NCBI RefSeq assembly: GCF_027595985.1
Contig: NC_073303.1
Coordinates: 19,042,770-19,106,769, forward strand
Source of the DNA: Sorex araneus
Taxonomy: Eukaryota; Chordata; Mammalia; Eulipotyphla; Soricidae
DNA: 64,000 bases
Reading direction: 5' to 3'
This document shows, piece after piece, positions 22,567 to 33,694 of the stretch. Numbering within the stretch: position 1 is the first letter of the stretch; every line of letters starts with the position of its first letter. The translations under genes and the position numbers were made by a program. The notes under the pieces were generated by a model that was not told the origin of the DNA, did no database searches, and saw nothing but the letters and a program-made list of their open reading frames with translations.

Positions 22567-22757
22567 AGGGACCAGAGAGATAGTACAGTAGGTAGGACAT
22601 TTGCCTTGCACATGGGTGACCCAGGGCGGGGCAGGGGGGGTGATCCCTGACACCCCATATGGTCCTCAGAGCATTACCAGGAACAATGAGCACAGAGCCA
22701 GGGTTAAAACCTGAGCACCAGTGAGTGTTGCCCCCAAACCAAAAAAAAATAAAAACA
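22567..22757 (+). mobile_element. SINE-A with a G-rich insertion in the B-box region
   Basis: Head gggaccagagagatagtaca, cttgcacatgggtgacccag, then a gcggggcaggggggg insertion where the B box should be, body ccccatatggtcctcagagc, end gttgcccccaaaccaaaaaa. The insertion should disable the polymerase III promoter. Confidence 0.87.
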
Positions 22758-23306
22758 AGTGAAGGCATCTTCACTCAGAAGCATGTTATTTTCTCCATTT
22801 TGAATTCCTGAGATTTTGATCCCGTGGAAAATAATACTCAAAAGCATGGAGTTCCAATTCTCAAGTTAACTCACTTAATTTGTGACAGACTGTAGGAAGG
22901 TCCAAACCCAAAGCTACTTCATAAAGAATGGAGTTATGGCAGAAGATAGTTGGGCGAAAATGAATGGATTCATTGTAGATATAAGTGAACTCTAGGTTTG
23001 CATGCTTGCAACAAGGAATCAGGGGGAAATATCCTGGAAATGTGTTAGAAACTAACAGTGTTTAACAGCTGGGTGTGGTTAGGGAAATAGGTGTCTTAAG
23101 AAAACCTTGTCCCATCTCTAAATCTACTGTCATTCCAGGATGACTATGCCCTCACACAAGAATGCACCCTATGAAAAGTAACTTCAAAGTATTAAAGTTG
23201 CAGAGAGGAGAGGAAAACAGACCTTATTAAAACAATCGAGTAATCACTAGACAAACAGCAACCATCTAAAGTGTCCTATTTCCAACTTAAAAAATTATGA
23301 GAAACG
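22758..23306. other. Low-copy noncoding DNA
   Basis: Nothing recognised. Confidence 0.45.
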
Positions 23307-23556
23307 TGGGCTGGAGCAATAGCACAGCAGTAGGGCATTCTCCTTTCATGTGGCCGACCCGTGTTCGATTCCTCTGCCCTTCTCGGAAAGCCCGGCAAGC
23401 TACCAAGAGTACTGAGCCCACACGGCAGAGCCTGGCAAGCTACTCATGGCGTATTCGATATGCCAAAAACAGTAACCAATAAGTCTCACAATCGAGAGAC
23501 GTTACTGGTGCCTGATGGAACAAATCGATGAACAACGGGATGACAGTGACAGTGAG
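23307..23556 (+). mobile_element. SINE-B, full length
   Basis: Head gggctggagcaatagcacag, B box gtgttcgattcc, body cggaaagcccggcaagctac...gtattcgatatgccaaaaac, tail gagacgttactggtgcctga...aacgggatgacagtgacagt. No poly(A). Confidence 0.94.
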
Positions 23557-23859
23557 ACATGTAATGAAACAGGAAAGTCTAAGTTCTGCTCTATGAAAAT
23601 AAGCAAGAAACTGAAACTACCTGTGAGAGCAGTAAAATATTGGATTTAACAAAGATGGCAAATCAGGCAATATAAACTTGCAAAAATGAAATGAAACCAT
23701 TTAGAGAAGCAAAGAAAGGTATGATGAAAATATCACATCAAAAAGACAATATTAGTAAAGAGATATAAATTACCCCAAAAAGAAACAAACAGAAATGATG
23801 GAGTTTGAAAAATATAACAAATGGCATGAATATCCCACTAGAAAATCTCAACAATAGTT

Positions 23860-24642
23860 GTGAACTGGCAGAAGAATCGGCATACAGATGGCTAATTGGC
23901 ACAAGAAAAGATGTTTAGCATCCCTCATTATTATAAAAAATGAAAATCACAATGAACCATTACATTACACCTGTGATAATAGTTATTACTGAAAAAGACA
24001 AGAAACAAGTGTTTTCAAGGGTACAGAAAATAAGAAACCCTTATATACGCTGTTGGGAATTTAAATTGGTGCAGCCATTATGAGAAACAGTATTGAAATT
24101 CTTCAAAACAATAATACCAGAAATACCATGAGATTCAGCTATCTCCCTGCCAAGAATATCTTTGGATATTCTTATCCAAAGAATACGAAAACACTAGTTA
24201 AAAATATGCCTAGCCCCTAGGTTTGATGCAGAATTACTCTTAATAGCCAGGAACTGGAGACAACTTACATGTCCATTGACAGGTGAATGGGTGAAAAGAT
24301 TGGAGTATACATACACAATGGAATACAACTCAGTGATTTAAAAATTATAACAAAATCCTGCCACTTACAAAAGTATGTCTGGAACTAGAAGATATTTGCA
24401 TAGTGAAATAAGTTAAATGTTGAAAAACAAACATCATATGATTTCAATCATATGACACAGGTAAAGAAAGAAAATTTAAACAAAAACAGAAACAAACTTT
24501 AGACTCTGAGAACACTGATAATCAGAAGGAAGTGGTATAGGAGATGAGTCAATTAAAATGAAAAGGGTGAACTGTACAGTGATGAATGATAGAATTCTGG
24601 CAGTGAACATAATGTAGAAACAGATACTAATATATATATAAA
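23860..24642 (+). mobile_element. L1 LINE, 3' part
   Basis: Ordered L1 words: 'gatggctaattggcacaaga', 'gctgttgggaatttaaattg', 'gtgcagccattatgagaaac', 'tgtccattgacaggtgaatg', 'cacaatggaatacaactcag', 'gtgaaataagttaaatg'. Dead. A SINE-B inserted near its 3' end. Confidence 0.85.
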
Positions 24643-24645
24643 TTT

Positions 24646-24888
24646 CTACACCTGAAAGCGCACTTGCCTTGTAAGTGGTCGAACCGGGCTTGATTCCTCC
24701 ATCCCTCTCGGAGAGCCCAGCAAGCTGCCGAGAGTATCCCGCCCCCATGTCAGAGCCTGGCAAGCTACCCGTGGCGTATTCGATATACTAAAAACAGTAA
24801 CAAATCTCACAATGGAGACATTACTGGTGCCAGCTCGAGCACATCGATGAACAACGGGACGACAGTACTACAAGTGCTACACCTGAAA
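24646..24888 (+). mobile_element. SINE-B, head-truncated, with target-site duplication
   Basis: Begins partway into the head (gcgcacttgccttgtaagtg) with B box gcttgattcctcc. Full body cctctcggagagcccagcaa. Tail gagacattactggtgccagc...gggacgacagtactacaagt. Exact 12-bp duplication ctacacctgaaa at 24646-24657 and 24877-24888. Confidence 0.95.
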
Positions 24889-25587
24889 CCTATAGAATGT
24901 TATAAACTATCCTTCAAAACCCATAAAGACAGTTGAATGGAAACAAAAAGGGTTTTATTGTCCAGAACACATGGAAGCTGGGGAACACGTTTAGCCAGTT
25001 CAGGCTGTAGAGCATGCTTCAAAAGGAAGACATGAGATGGGTGTTATGCTGAATTGAGTTAGGTTGACTTAGTCTCTACACATTTAGGAGTTTTACAGGA
25101 AAAAGAAATACGTATTTATGAGAGAGGAAGGAAGCCATGCACTGCTTAATGGCCAAACAATAAACACACAATCATATGTCACATTATGAAACTGGTAGAG
25201 AAATGTCACCTCCTTTTGACTCTCCTTTGTTAGGTTTGCAAGGACTGGGGTTTTCATCCTCAGGTTGTGGTTTTTGCACACACTTGATTACACTGGGAGA
25301 TAGTTTATTGTGGCGCAGGTGATCACAAGCAGTGCTAGGATTTTACTTGGAATGTGGGGTCTGGTGATCAAACGCTAGACTTATACCTTAAGGCATATGC
25401 TATAATGCTGACCCACATCCCTCTCTAACCTGGGTGGAGAAATATATTTTTAAGTACGGCAGTGAGGAAGGTCCAGTGAAGTCTCAACGGGCCAGTAATA
25501 TACGGGCAGGGATCTGAATTTACTTAGTATGAGAGCCTCTAATTCCATCCATTGCTGATTCTGCAAGTGTTTAATGACAAATTAATG
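24889..25587. other. Low-copy DNA, possible degraded SINE at 25305-25412
   Basis: Mostly unrecognised. The stretch 'gtggggtctggtgatcaaac...cttaaggcatatgctataatg' may be a worn antisense tRNA-headed SINE. Confidence 0.4.
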
Positions 25588-25725
25588 GGATGGAAGATAG
25601 CTCAACAGGGTGAGTGAATGCTTCACATTCAGGAAGACCAGGTTAAATCCCTGGAACCAAAAGTGACACCCCCGCCCCCCCAAGCACAGAACTGAACTTG
25701 TGGCTGTGGCCCCCAAACAAGACAA
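25588..25725 (+). mobile_element. Degraded SINE-A
   Basis: Head gatggaagatagctcaacag, accaggttaaatccctggaa, a cccccgcccccccaagcac stretch, end gtggcccccaaacaag. Confidence 0.6.
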
Positions 25726-26027
25726 AAGACAAGTATTGGTAGTTAGTGAACACTGAGGTGGGAATACTTTTCAACGCATCACATGAGACAGTATTACCCA
25801 ACACAAAAAACAGACAGAAACAAAACAAGTAAAAAACAAGCAAAGGTTAACTACAGATAGATCTTTATGTCTATAGACTCAAAAATCCTTAGTCAAATAC
25901 TAGCCATCTCAGTAATTTATGAAAGGAATTATACCTCATGTCCAAGTGGAATTTACCTCAGTACTACCTCAAGGCCACTACAATAATTGTTAAATATCGA
26001 GAATAAATTAATTGAATGTACCATATT

Positions 26028-26232
26028 AATAGAATAAAAATGGGGGCTGGAGCAATAGCACAGCGGGTAGGGCATTTGCCTTGCACATGGCCAATCCGGT
26101 TCGATCCCCAGCATCCCATATGGTCCCCCAGCAGCACCAGGAGTAATTCCTGAGTGCATGAGCCAGGAGTAACCCCTGTGCATGGCCGGATGTGACCCAA
26201 AGATCAAAATAAATAAATAAATAGAATAAAAA
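26028..26232 (+). mobile_element. SINE-A, young, with target-site duplication
   Basis: Full SINE-A (26041-26219): gggggctggagcaatagcac, B box ggttcgatccccagc, cccatatggtcccccagcag, taattcctgagtgcatgagc, tgtgacccaaagatc, and tail (aaat)n. Exact 13-bp duplication aatagaataaaaa at 26028-26040 and 26220-26232. Confidence 0.96.
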
Positions 26233-26689
26233 CAAAAATCACATTATCATTTCAATAAATGCAAAAAAAAGCTCTTTACAAAACCCAGCAACTTTTCATG
26301 TAAAAATAAAACATACTCAACAGGACTTCCAAACAGAAAAGTTACAATACTTTTTAGATCTGTCTCAAGATAGGGTCACAGGGAAAAAATCTACATCCCA
26401 AATAGGAGAAGTATTCAGGTGGACATGAGAGTCAGAACTAACCTAAGCAGAACCCTCTGCAAGAACAAATAACAAAATTGGAATATATATTATATATAGA
26501 TATATTTATATATAGCACATGTGGATACCTGATAATTCTAATTGATAAATTGCTGAAGGAAAAATACTCATTTGGAACTATGTCAGAACATTGTTTATTT
26601 GTTTAAATATAAGGTCTGCATTCATGGCAAATTATTACTCCAAAAGCTAACCTATGGTGATTTCATTAAAATCTAACCAATCTGTGGTG
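26233..26689. other. AT-rich noncoding DNA
   Basis: Possible old L1 remnants, none firm. Includes an atatat tract at about 26483-26515. Confidence 0.4.
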
Positions 26690-26875
26690 TGGGGCTAGGA
26701 GGGGTTTCAGTGGCTAAAGTGCCTAACTTTCAGATATGAAGCCTTGACTTCTACTCCTGGTACTGCCCAGCCTACAGAATATAGTCCTGGTGGCTCTGCT
26801 GTTTGTGAGCCCTAGTACCATAAGTGCAACTAAGTGGCAGCATTCCTGATGAGCATCACAACAAAAAAACCAAGG
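26690..26875 (+). mobile_element. Possible old tRNA-derived SINE
   Basis: 'tttcagtggctaaagtgcct' then 'ctcctggtactgcccagcct' recalls the body of the element at 13567-13680 (ccagtactgcccagatg). Weak. Confidence 0.35.
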
Positions 26876-27297
26876 GTGGGACCCTCAGGTAAGCATCTGT
26901 GTCATCACTACAACTAAAGAGAGTGAAATTCCCAGGGAGCATGTGTTAAAGCCACAGCTAGAGAAGAGGGACCCCCAGTATCCACTCTGCCCACGTGTGC
27001 AAACACTTCAACCTGCTGTGTGACCCCCTCAGACAGTACCAGAACAATGTCTGAGCAATGCAACCAGCCATGTGCCACATGACCCTCCCCAGTCATCAGA
27101 ACAACCACATCAGTGGAGAAAGAGGAAGGGGGCAGGAAAAAGAAATCGGGGGAAAGAAATACCCAACTTTAGTGGATTACTGTATTCCATTTTAGAGGGA
27201 GAAAGAATTGAGATGCACTTGTAAGTTTCACAACCCTGAGGTGTAGGCTTATCAAAATTCTTCAAGTTAAGCATAGAGTATTAAGTGCTTGCTCTTT
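26876..27297. other. Unassigned noncoding DNA
   Basis: Nothing recognised. It may extend the preceding old repeat. Confidence 0.4.
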
Positions 27298-27515
27298 GGA
27301 CCTGCGGAGATTGCTCAATGACCAAGATCACACGTCTTAAATGCTCTGAGAGAAGAGTTTAATCCCCAGCAGTGTACAGATGGTCCCTGTATACTGCTGG
27401 GCATGATGCTAGAGGCCCCGATCTCCCTCTGGTCCATGCAGTATCATGGTGCTGGGCCCCAGCCACCCAGTTGGCCAAGTATTGCTAGGAGTGGCCCTGG
27501 ACACCTGCATGGTAG
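27298..27515 (+). mobile_element. Possible old tRNA-derived SINE
   Basis: 'ggagattgctcaatgacc...agagtttaatccccagcagtg' looks like a worn head and B box, with downstream 'tggtgctgggccccagccac' unlike SINE-A. Weak. Confidence 0.35.
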
Positions 27516-27689
27516 GTGTTCAAAAAATATTTCCTCTCGCCCACCTACTGTACTTTATCAAAACATCAACATAGTCCTATGGGCCAGTCTTCCTTATATC
27601 CTGTACTTCACATTCAACTTTCAATTTTTAAATAATTAGAAAATACCCTCCAAGGTAAAAATAAAAGAGTTTGAAGAGTCAGGGCAAGC

Positions 27690-28195
27690 ATCAGAACCAA
27701 ACTTCGAATGGCAATGATGTTGCATATAAATATAACATTACAAAGGTCACAAGCTCCCAAAGTAATCTATAATATTTGACATTTATATCTGAGTCCCAGC
27801 TGTATTCGATGTAGAAACTGACTAATTGATCCTAAAATTAATATCATATTGCCAGTGATTCAGGATAGGAAAAAAGATAACTTGGAAAGAAACAATTAGA
27901 AGACTCACATTTCCTGAGTACAAAAATTACTGTAAGACAACACCCATGAAGACAAGATGAATGTGGTACGAGCATAAGTCTAGGCATATGGATGAATAGA
28001 ATGTAATTAGAATGCAATTGAGAGTACAGAATTCTGTGTTTATGGTCAATTGACTTTCAAAAAGAATGCCAAAGATGAAAGGATAAGTATTCAGCAAAGG
28101 ATATGATAACTGAATTCACATATAAAAGAATCAAGCCAGATTCCTCCCTCATATCTTATAACATAGTAACTAAAAATGGTTCAGAGAATTAAATT
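27690..28195 (+). mobile_element. L1 ORF2 fragment
   Basis: Ordered late-ORF2 words: 'cttggaaagaaacaattaga', 'agactcacatttcctgagta', 'atggatgaatagaatgtaat', 'tatggtcaattgactttcaa'. Broken frame. Confidence 0.72.
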
Positions 28196-28197
28196 TT

Positions 28198-28405
28198 GGA
28201 CCAAGCGATAGCGCAGGGGTAAATGCCTTGCAAGTGGCTGACCCCAGTTTGATCTCCTGCACCGCACTGTCCCCTGAGCATAACTGGCTGCAGCCGTGGA
28301 AGATTCTGGATAATCCTGAGCATCACCAGGCCTGACAGCACTGGATCCTCAGGCTCTCACAGTGGACCACGAAGTACCATTGTAGAAGCCCCCAAAACAC
28401 AAGGC
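28198..28405 (+). mobile_element. tRNA-derived SINE with a distinct body
   Basis: Head gaccaagcgatagcgcaggg, gcaagtggctgaccccagtt and B-box tttgatctcctgc match the shared head. The body (ctgagcataactggctgcag, cctgagcatcaccaggcctg) diverges from SINE-A and lacks the SINE-B tail. Ends agcccccaaaacacaaggc. Confidence 0.65.
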
Positions 28406-28617
28406 AGAGCAAAGCAATGCAAGAGAATGAAATTTAAGGGCTAAAATGATACACTCTTCAAAGAAAATAGTAGCAGATTATCATGATCATAGATTTAGCG
28501 CTGGATTTTTAGAGAAGACACCGAGTCTAAGCCACAGCGACAACAAAAGTAAATTGCACTCTTTAAAACATTTTGATTTTTATTTTAGGCCCCATCATTC
28601 ACAATACTATTTCTTGT

Positions 28618-28790
28618 TTTGTTTTTGCTTTTTGGGTCACACCTGGCGATGCACAGGGGTTACTCCTGGCTCTGCACTTAGGAATTACTCCTGGAGGTGC
28701 TCAGGGGACCATATGGGATGCTGGGATTTGAACCCGGATCGGCCGCCTGCAAGGTAAACGCCCTACCCGCTGTGCTATCGCTCCAGTCCC
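28618..28790 (-). mobile_element. SINE-A, antisense, well preserved
   Basis: ttgctttttgggtcacacct, acaggggttactcctggctc, ggggaccatatgggatgctg, reversed B box (ttgaacccggatc), head at right (tatcgctccagtccc). Confidence 0.95.
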
Positions 28791-29248
28791 TTATAATACT
28801 TTTTCATGCATAAAACTTTCCAGCAGCACACTCTCCACCGGAGCATCAGTTTACCCCCACCCCTACCCCACTGTTGTTCCTGTGTCCTCTGTTTAAATCC
28901 TAGTCCCTGGTCCCCATTCCTGGGCAAGTCCCTGCAAAGTTTTCTCTGAAGACCAGTTCCCAGCATCTGTTGAGCTGGGCATTTGTTACTTCCTTACTAT
29001 GTTTCTTTATATCCCGCATATGACGGAGATCATTCTGTGTCTGTCCTTCTAAATCGTACTTCTTAAAGATTCACACCTTATGCTTCATAGGATACTCTTA
29101 AGAGAGTGAGCTCACAGAATGGGAAAAAATATTTACAAATCACATGGGACTGTTTTCCAAAAATTTCAAAGAATTCTTACAGCTTAGTAATAAAAAGGGA
29201 ATAAAACAATTAAACACAAGCAAGTATCTGAATAGACATGTTTTTTAA
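28791..29248. other. Low-copy noncoding DNA
   Basis: Nothing recognised. Confidence 0.45.
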
Positions 29249-29560
29249 TAAACCACTGTGAGATACAGTCACAGACTTACAAACTTCCGTGATTACATTT
29301 TAGTCATACAATGATCAGTACCCATCCCTCCACTAGTGCCCATTCTCCACCACCAATGCTCCTGTATCCCTCCACCACCCATACCTCATCCCACCCCCGC
29401 CCTCCCACCTCTGTGACAGGCACATTCCCTGTTTCTCTCTCCTTTTGGATGTCATGGTTTGCAATACAGGTACTAAGTGACCATCAGGTTTGGTCCATAG
29501 TCTACTTTCAGCATGCATCTCCCATCCCAAGCGAGCCCAGATATAAAATGTCCAACCACC
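29249..29560 (-). mobile_element. L1-type 3' end, antisense
   Basis: Left edge ttttttaataaaccactg is the reversed tail. Then cttacaaacttccgtgatta, atacaatgatcagtacccat, ccctccactagtgcccattc, and further 3' UTR to about 29560. Same family as 35144 and 60354. Confidence 0.75.
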
Positions 29561-29773
29561 ATTAATGAAACCCTGAGTTTTATCTCCAGCATGCACTGCT
29601 CCCTGAAGCACCTCTGGGTATATCCATGGATGACCCTGGAACACTAGTGGGGCGATTTTGGTCTTTAGCTCTACAAGCCAGAGTAGAAAACCATGGTTAT
29701 GCTTAGCATTGAAGCTCCTGGTCTCAAAGCCAGAAAAGTGTTTCTGGGAATAGCTCCTAGAACCCCTGGTTCA

Positions 29774-29804
<31 letters not shown>
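29561..29804 (+). mobile_element. Unassigned retroposon ending in poly(A)
   Basis: About 215 bp of unclassified sequence followed by 29 uninterrupted A (29776-29804). 'tttatctccagcatgcactg' may be a worn SINE body. The long pure A tail suggests a recent tail despite the unfamiliar body. Confidence 0.35.
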
Positions 29805-29879
29805 CACTTTATACTTATTAAGAATGTGGATATATCTGAATTCTCATTAACTACTGATAATTCAGTATCTTTGGAAAAG

Positions 29880-30560
29880 GGTTTTTTAGTTCCCCAGTGT
29901 CTGGTCATATGACTTAGCAATTCTTTCTTGGTATATATAGTTTAAAGAACTGGAAATACATGTCTGTACAAGAACTTGCATACAATGTGGCTGGAGCAAT
30001 AGGTGTTTGTCTTGAACGCGGCCAATCCGGGTTCGAATCCCAGCATCCCATATGGTCCCCTGAGCACTGCCAGGAGTAATTCCTGACTGCAAAACCAGGA
30101 GTAACCCCTGTGCATCGCCGGGTGTGACCCAAAAAGCAAAAAGAAAAAAAAAAGAACTTGCACACAGTATAGATAACAGCATTACATCTAATAATGAAAA
30201 AGTAGAAATAAACCAACTATGCACTACCTGATTAATGGCAAACAAAATATGGGATGTGCATACAATGGAGTATTACTCAGCAATAAAAAGGAATAAAATA
30301 ATAACACATGCTACACTGCCGATAAATCTTAAAAATATTATGCCAGGTCAGAGAAGTCATTCACAAGACTATACTATTTTGTTCATATGAAATGTTCACA
30401 GTAAGCCAATCTGTAGACAGAGGTGTATTAGTGGTCTTGTGGGGCAAAGATATGGAGGGAAGTTGTACAAGAAGTTCTGGTTTCTAAGCATGTCAATGAT
30501 GGAATTAAGGAGTTTGAGCAAAACGTGATATGAAATATGTATATGGGTTTAAACTAAGCC
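29880..30560 (+). mobile_element. L1 3' part, split by a SINE-A
   Basis: 'cattacatctaataatgaaa', 'gcatacaatggagtattact', 'cagcaataaaaaggaataaa' and 'tatgccaggtcagagaagtc' give the L1 3' region on both sides of the SINE at 29970-30169. Confidence 0.72.
29970..30169 (+). mobile_element. SINE-A nested in L1, head deletion, target-site duplication
   Basis: Head jumps from ggctggagcaatag straight to gtgtttgtcttgaacgcg, losing the A-box segment gcacagcgggtag. B box ggttcgaatccc, body and end tgtgacccaaaaagcaaaaa are intact. Flanks aagaacttgcatacaatg (29970-29987) and aagaacttgcacacagta (30152-30169) match 15 of 18. The promoter is probably dead. Confidence 0.94.
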
Positions 30561-30668
30561 ACAAAGCACTGCTACATGTTTGATCCATTTGTAACATTCT
30601 TATTTATTTTAACCAAAAATACATATATGCCATTGTAGCAATGCCTATATAAAACATAGTCAATGGAA

Positions 30669-30958
30669 CAGATCACGTAGTAGAGCACAAACCCTGATCT
30701 AAAATAAGAATGAAAAGCTATAGCATATCAGACTGGTATAAAATACATGTTTTTTTTTTAATTTTTTATTGTGGAAAGTTACAAAGTTACAAAGTTTTCA
30801 GGTTTAAATCTCAGTTATACAATGCTCGAATACCCATCCCTTCACCAGTGCTCATATTCCACCACCAAGAATCCCAGATCACGTAGTAGAGCACAAACCC
30901 TGATCTAAAATAAGAATGAAAAGCTATAGCATATCAGACTGGTATAAAATACATGTTT
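30669..30958 (-). mobile_element. 122-bp L1-type 3' end flanked by exact 84-bp direct repeats
   Basis: The insert (30753-30874) begins with a T run and attttttattgtggaaagtt, then acccatcccttcaccagtgc and attccaccaccaagaatcc. It is the last ~120 bp of the element family at 35144, antisense. Its flanks 30669-30752 and 30875-30958 are identical over 84 bp by my reading. This is far longer than the usual L1 target-site duplication. Confidence 0.92.
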
Positions 30959-31625
30959 ACTGAAATTTCTAGAATAAAATGGTCAGGTTAAAAAAAAAAC
31001 ATTTTTTTTCAAGCAAGAATAATGGTGAAGGACATTCAGACAGGAGTGTGATAATTGTACATGGATTTTCAGATATTACAAGACATAATTATACTGCTAC
31101 GACTGCAGTTACTGCTGACTGTCTTTATGTTTTTAATGTCCTTTAAATGTGCTTCCAAAAAGTAGTGTTTTGAATAAATTTTGAAACACATAAAGGCTAA
31201 GAATATCACTTTTGCTTATAGGGTTTATTACAATAATTAAAGCCAACTGCAGCAGATAAATCCCCATATCTTATAGATTGAATACAATAAAGGTTATTTC
31301 TTGCTTACATAAAATTGGATGTAATTTTCTCTTAAAGCTATACTATCCGGAATGGAAGTCCTCTAATGGAAGAGAGTGACAAACAGGACATCGAGCTCTC
31401 AAGAGACTCAGCCTAGAAGATTCGTGTCCCTTTTCCATTCTTATTCCAGTGGCCCAGTCTGCTGACCCTAATTCAATTCAAACAAGCTAGAAATACAAAG
31501 GGGAGAGGGCACATGGAACATTAATGAGCACTGTCTATCCCTGTAAACGTTTGTCATGAAGAGAAGGAGACTAAAGTCTGGGACTTTGACTGGGAGTGAG
31601 CCAGTAATCGTGGGGAAAAGGGAAG
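30959..31625. other. Low-copy noncoding DNA
   Basis: AT-rich, nothing recognised. Confidence 0.45.
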
Positions 31626-31770
31626 CCAGAAGATCGTGCAAAGATTAAGGCTCTGGTCTTACACATAGTCAACTCCTATTAATTCCCTGGCACTGCATAT
31701 GGTTCTCTTGAGCACTGAGCCAGAAGTAAACCCCACGTACAGTTGGACCTGACCCCAAACCCCAAAATTA
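31626..31770 (+). mobile_element. Degraded SINE-A
   Basis: agaagatcgtgcaaagatta, tattaattccctggcactgc, atatggttctcttgagcact, gttggacctgaccccaaacc, A/T-rich tail. Confidence 0.7.
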
Positions 31771-31789
31771 AATTTAATTAAATGTTTGT

Positions 31790-31966
31790 TTTGTTTTGTT
31801 TGGGGGCCACATCCAGCAATGCTCAGAGGTTACTCTCGGCTCTGCACTTGGGAATCACTGCTGGCAATGCCCAGTGGACCATATTGGATGCTGAGTCAGC
31901 AAGGCAAGTCAGCAAAGCAAGTCGCAAGGCAAGCACCTTGCCCACTGCACTATCACTCTGACCCCA
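31790..31966 (-). mobile_element. SINE-A, antisense, with small tandem duplication
   Basis: ttgtttgggggccacatcca, gttactctcggctctgcact, accatattggatgctgagtc. The unit 'aaggcaagtcagc' is then tandemly repeated before the reversed head (cactgcactatcactctgac). Faces the SINE-A at 31626 tail to tail. Confidence 0.87.
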
Positions 31967-32112
31967 GGTTTCATTTAAATTAAAAATAATAATGTTGGGA
32001 CAGTGGGATACACATCAGATGCATGAGTTTGGGAGAAATTAAAGGAAGAGAGGTACAAGAAAAGCTAAGATAGCTAACTGATAAGTTTGGTTCATAAGAT
32101 TCATCTTAAGGG

Positions 32113-32138
32113 GAGAGAGAGAGAGAGAGAGAGAGAGG
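32113..32138 (+). repeat. (GA)n microsatellite
   Basis: 13 GA units immediately before a SINE-A head remnant. Confidence 0.93.
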
Positions 32139-32290
32139 AGGCAAGCACAACGGTTATGGTGATTATCTTGCATGTGGCTCCATCCCTGGTACCCCATATT
32201 ACTCCAAGGATAGGTAGGAGTGACCCCTCAGCATAGAGTTGGGAGTAAATTCTCAGCATTTCTACGTGTGGTCTGATGTCTCCATCCAGC
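32139..32290 (+). mobile_element. SINE-A, head replaced by GA repeat
   Basis: gcaagcacaacggttatggt, cttgcatgtggctccatccctgg, taccccatattactccaagg, ctacgtgtggtctgatgtc. The first part of the head is replaced by the GA tract. Confidence 0.72.
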
Positions 32291-32496
32291 CCCTCCCCCC
32301 AAAAGAGCTATGCAAGATTTCTTTTTCCCCCATCTCCTGTCTACTGGAGAGGGTGGGGTAAAGACCAGAGAGAAAGGTATGAAAGGAGAGAAGCATTTCA
32401 TCTTTGTTAAAGGCCCAGTAGAGGAAATAGAAACTCCTAACATATTAAAGATGGAATTCACTCATCCATACTCCTCCTGTTTTTCACTCTACCTAA
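32291..32496. other. Low-copy noncoding DNA
   Basis: Nothing recognised. Confidence 0.4.
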
Positions 32497-32753
32497 TAAC
32501 TGATTAAGTAGCACTTTAGCACTGTCGTCCCACTGTTCATCGATTTGCTCGAGCGGGCACCAGTAATGTCTCCATTGTGAGACTAGTTGTTACTGCTTTT
32601 GGCATATAGAAGGTGCCACGGGTAGCTTGCCATGCTCTGCTGTGGGGGCGGGATACTCTTGTTGGCCAGGCTCTCCGAGAGGGATGGAGAAATCAAACCC
32701 GGGTGCAAGGCAAACGCCCTACCCACTGTGCTATCACATTAACTGATTAAGTA
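32497..32753 (-). mobile_element. SINE-B, antisense, with target-site duplication
   Basis: RTE-like tail first (cactgtcgtcccactgttca, gggcaccagtaatgtctcca), then the body reversed (ctgcttttggcatatagaag, gccaggctctccgagaggga), then the head (aatcaaacccgggtgcaagg...cactgtgctatcac). Exact 14-bp duplication taactgattaagta at 32497-32510 and 32740-32753. Confidence 0.96.
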
Positions 32754-33399
32754 AATGCACCAAATTCAGAGCTGTGATTTGTGATCTGCCTCACAATTGC
32801 CTGTAGCTTCCACAGTGTAGGGGAGCTCTCTCCACCCATGAGAAGGGTCTGATGGTCTTGGTGACATGGGCGAGCTGAGACAAGACGACTTCATTGAGGA
32901 AAGCAGTCTGTCCCACCCTCAAGGTCTCTCAGCAGGGGTCATCTCTGCAGCTGGCTTTCTTCTGTCCTCTTCAGGAAGCACAATGCCTTAAAACTGGCAG
33001 GACAACTGCATTGCAGAGCCAGCCAGGCTGGGAAAGAGGAAAGAGAAAGTGCAATTCCTGCCAAATCTGCCTCCTTTCAGAACACAGGTTGCCTGGAATA
33101 ATTCAGCGGGGCCAGAAATGGTCTGGAGGCCATTGTCTCTGCCCAGCCGGTGGGGAATGCTTAATACATTGCCAACAGTTTGTTTCCTGTGGCTTCAAAG
33201 GCCCAGGTGAAAGAAGGAGTTTATCTTCTTGATGGCAAACCAACAGATGTAATGGGGCAATGCACTTTTTCTTTAGCTTAACTGAAATCTTATTTGTCTT
33301 TCAAAACTTTAAAACAACATTGTAGCAGCATGAATGGAGTTATTGGCTAGAATCAGGGCAATTCCCATACTCATTTGGATTATGTGAGAAATATGAATT
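32754..33399. other. GC-richer low-copy block
   Basis: No repeat recognised. Richer in G+C than its surroundings and free of simple repeats, so a conserved noncoding element is possible. The 112-residue frame (32894-33232) has no recognisable domain. Confidence 0.4.
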
Positions 33400-33664
33400 A
33401 TATTTGTCAGAGCTGGAGTGATAGCACAGAGGTAGGGCATTTGCCTTTCATGCAGTGTTCGATTCCTCCGCCTCTCTTGGAGAGCCGGCAAGCTACCGAG
33501 AGTATCACGCCCGCACGGCAGAGCCTGGCAAGCTACCTGTGGTGTATTCATTATGCCAAAAACAGTAACAATAAGTCTCACAATGAAAGATGTTACTGGT
33601 GCCCGCTCGAACAAATCGATGAGCAACGGCATGAGAGTGACAGTGACAGTGATATTTGTCAGAG
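33400..33664 (+). mobile_element. SINE-B, full length, with target-site duplication
   Basis: Head gctggagtgatagcacagag, B box gtgttcgattcctcc (a few head bases deleted), body tctcttggagagccggcaag...attatgccaaaaacag, tail gatgttactggtgcccgctc...gcatgagagtgacagtgaca. Exact 13-bp duplication atatttgtcagag at 33400-33412 and 33652-33664. Confidence 0.96.
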
Positions 33665-33694
33665 TGATAAATGGATATGAAGGACCACCGGCTA

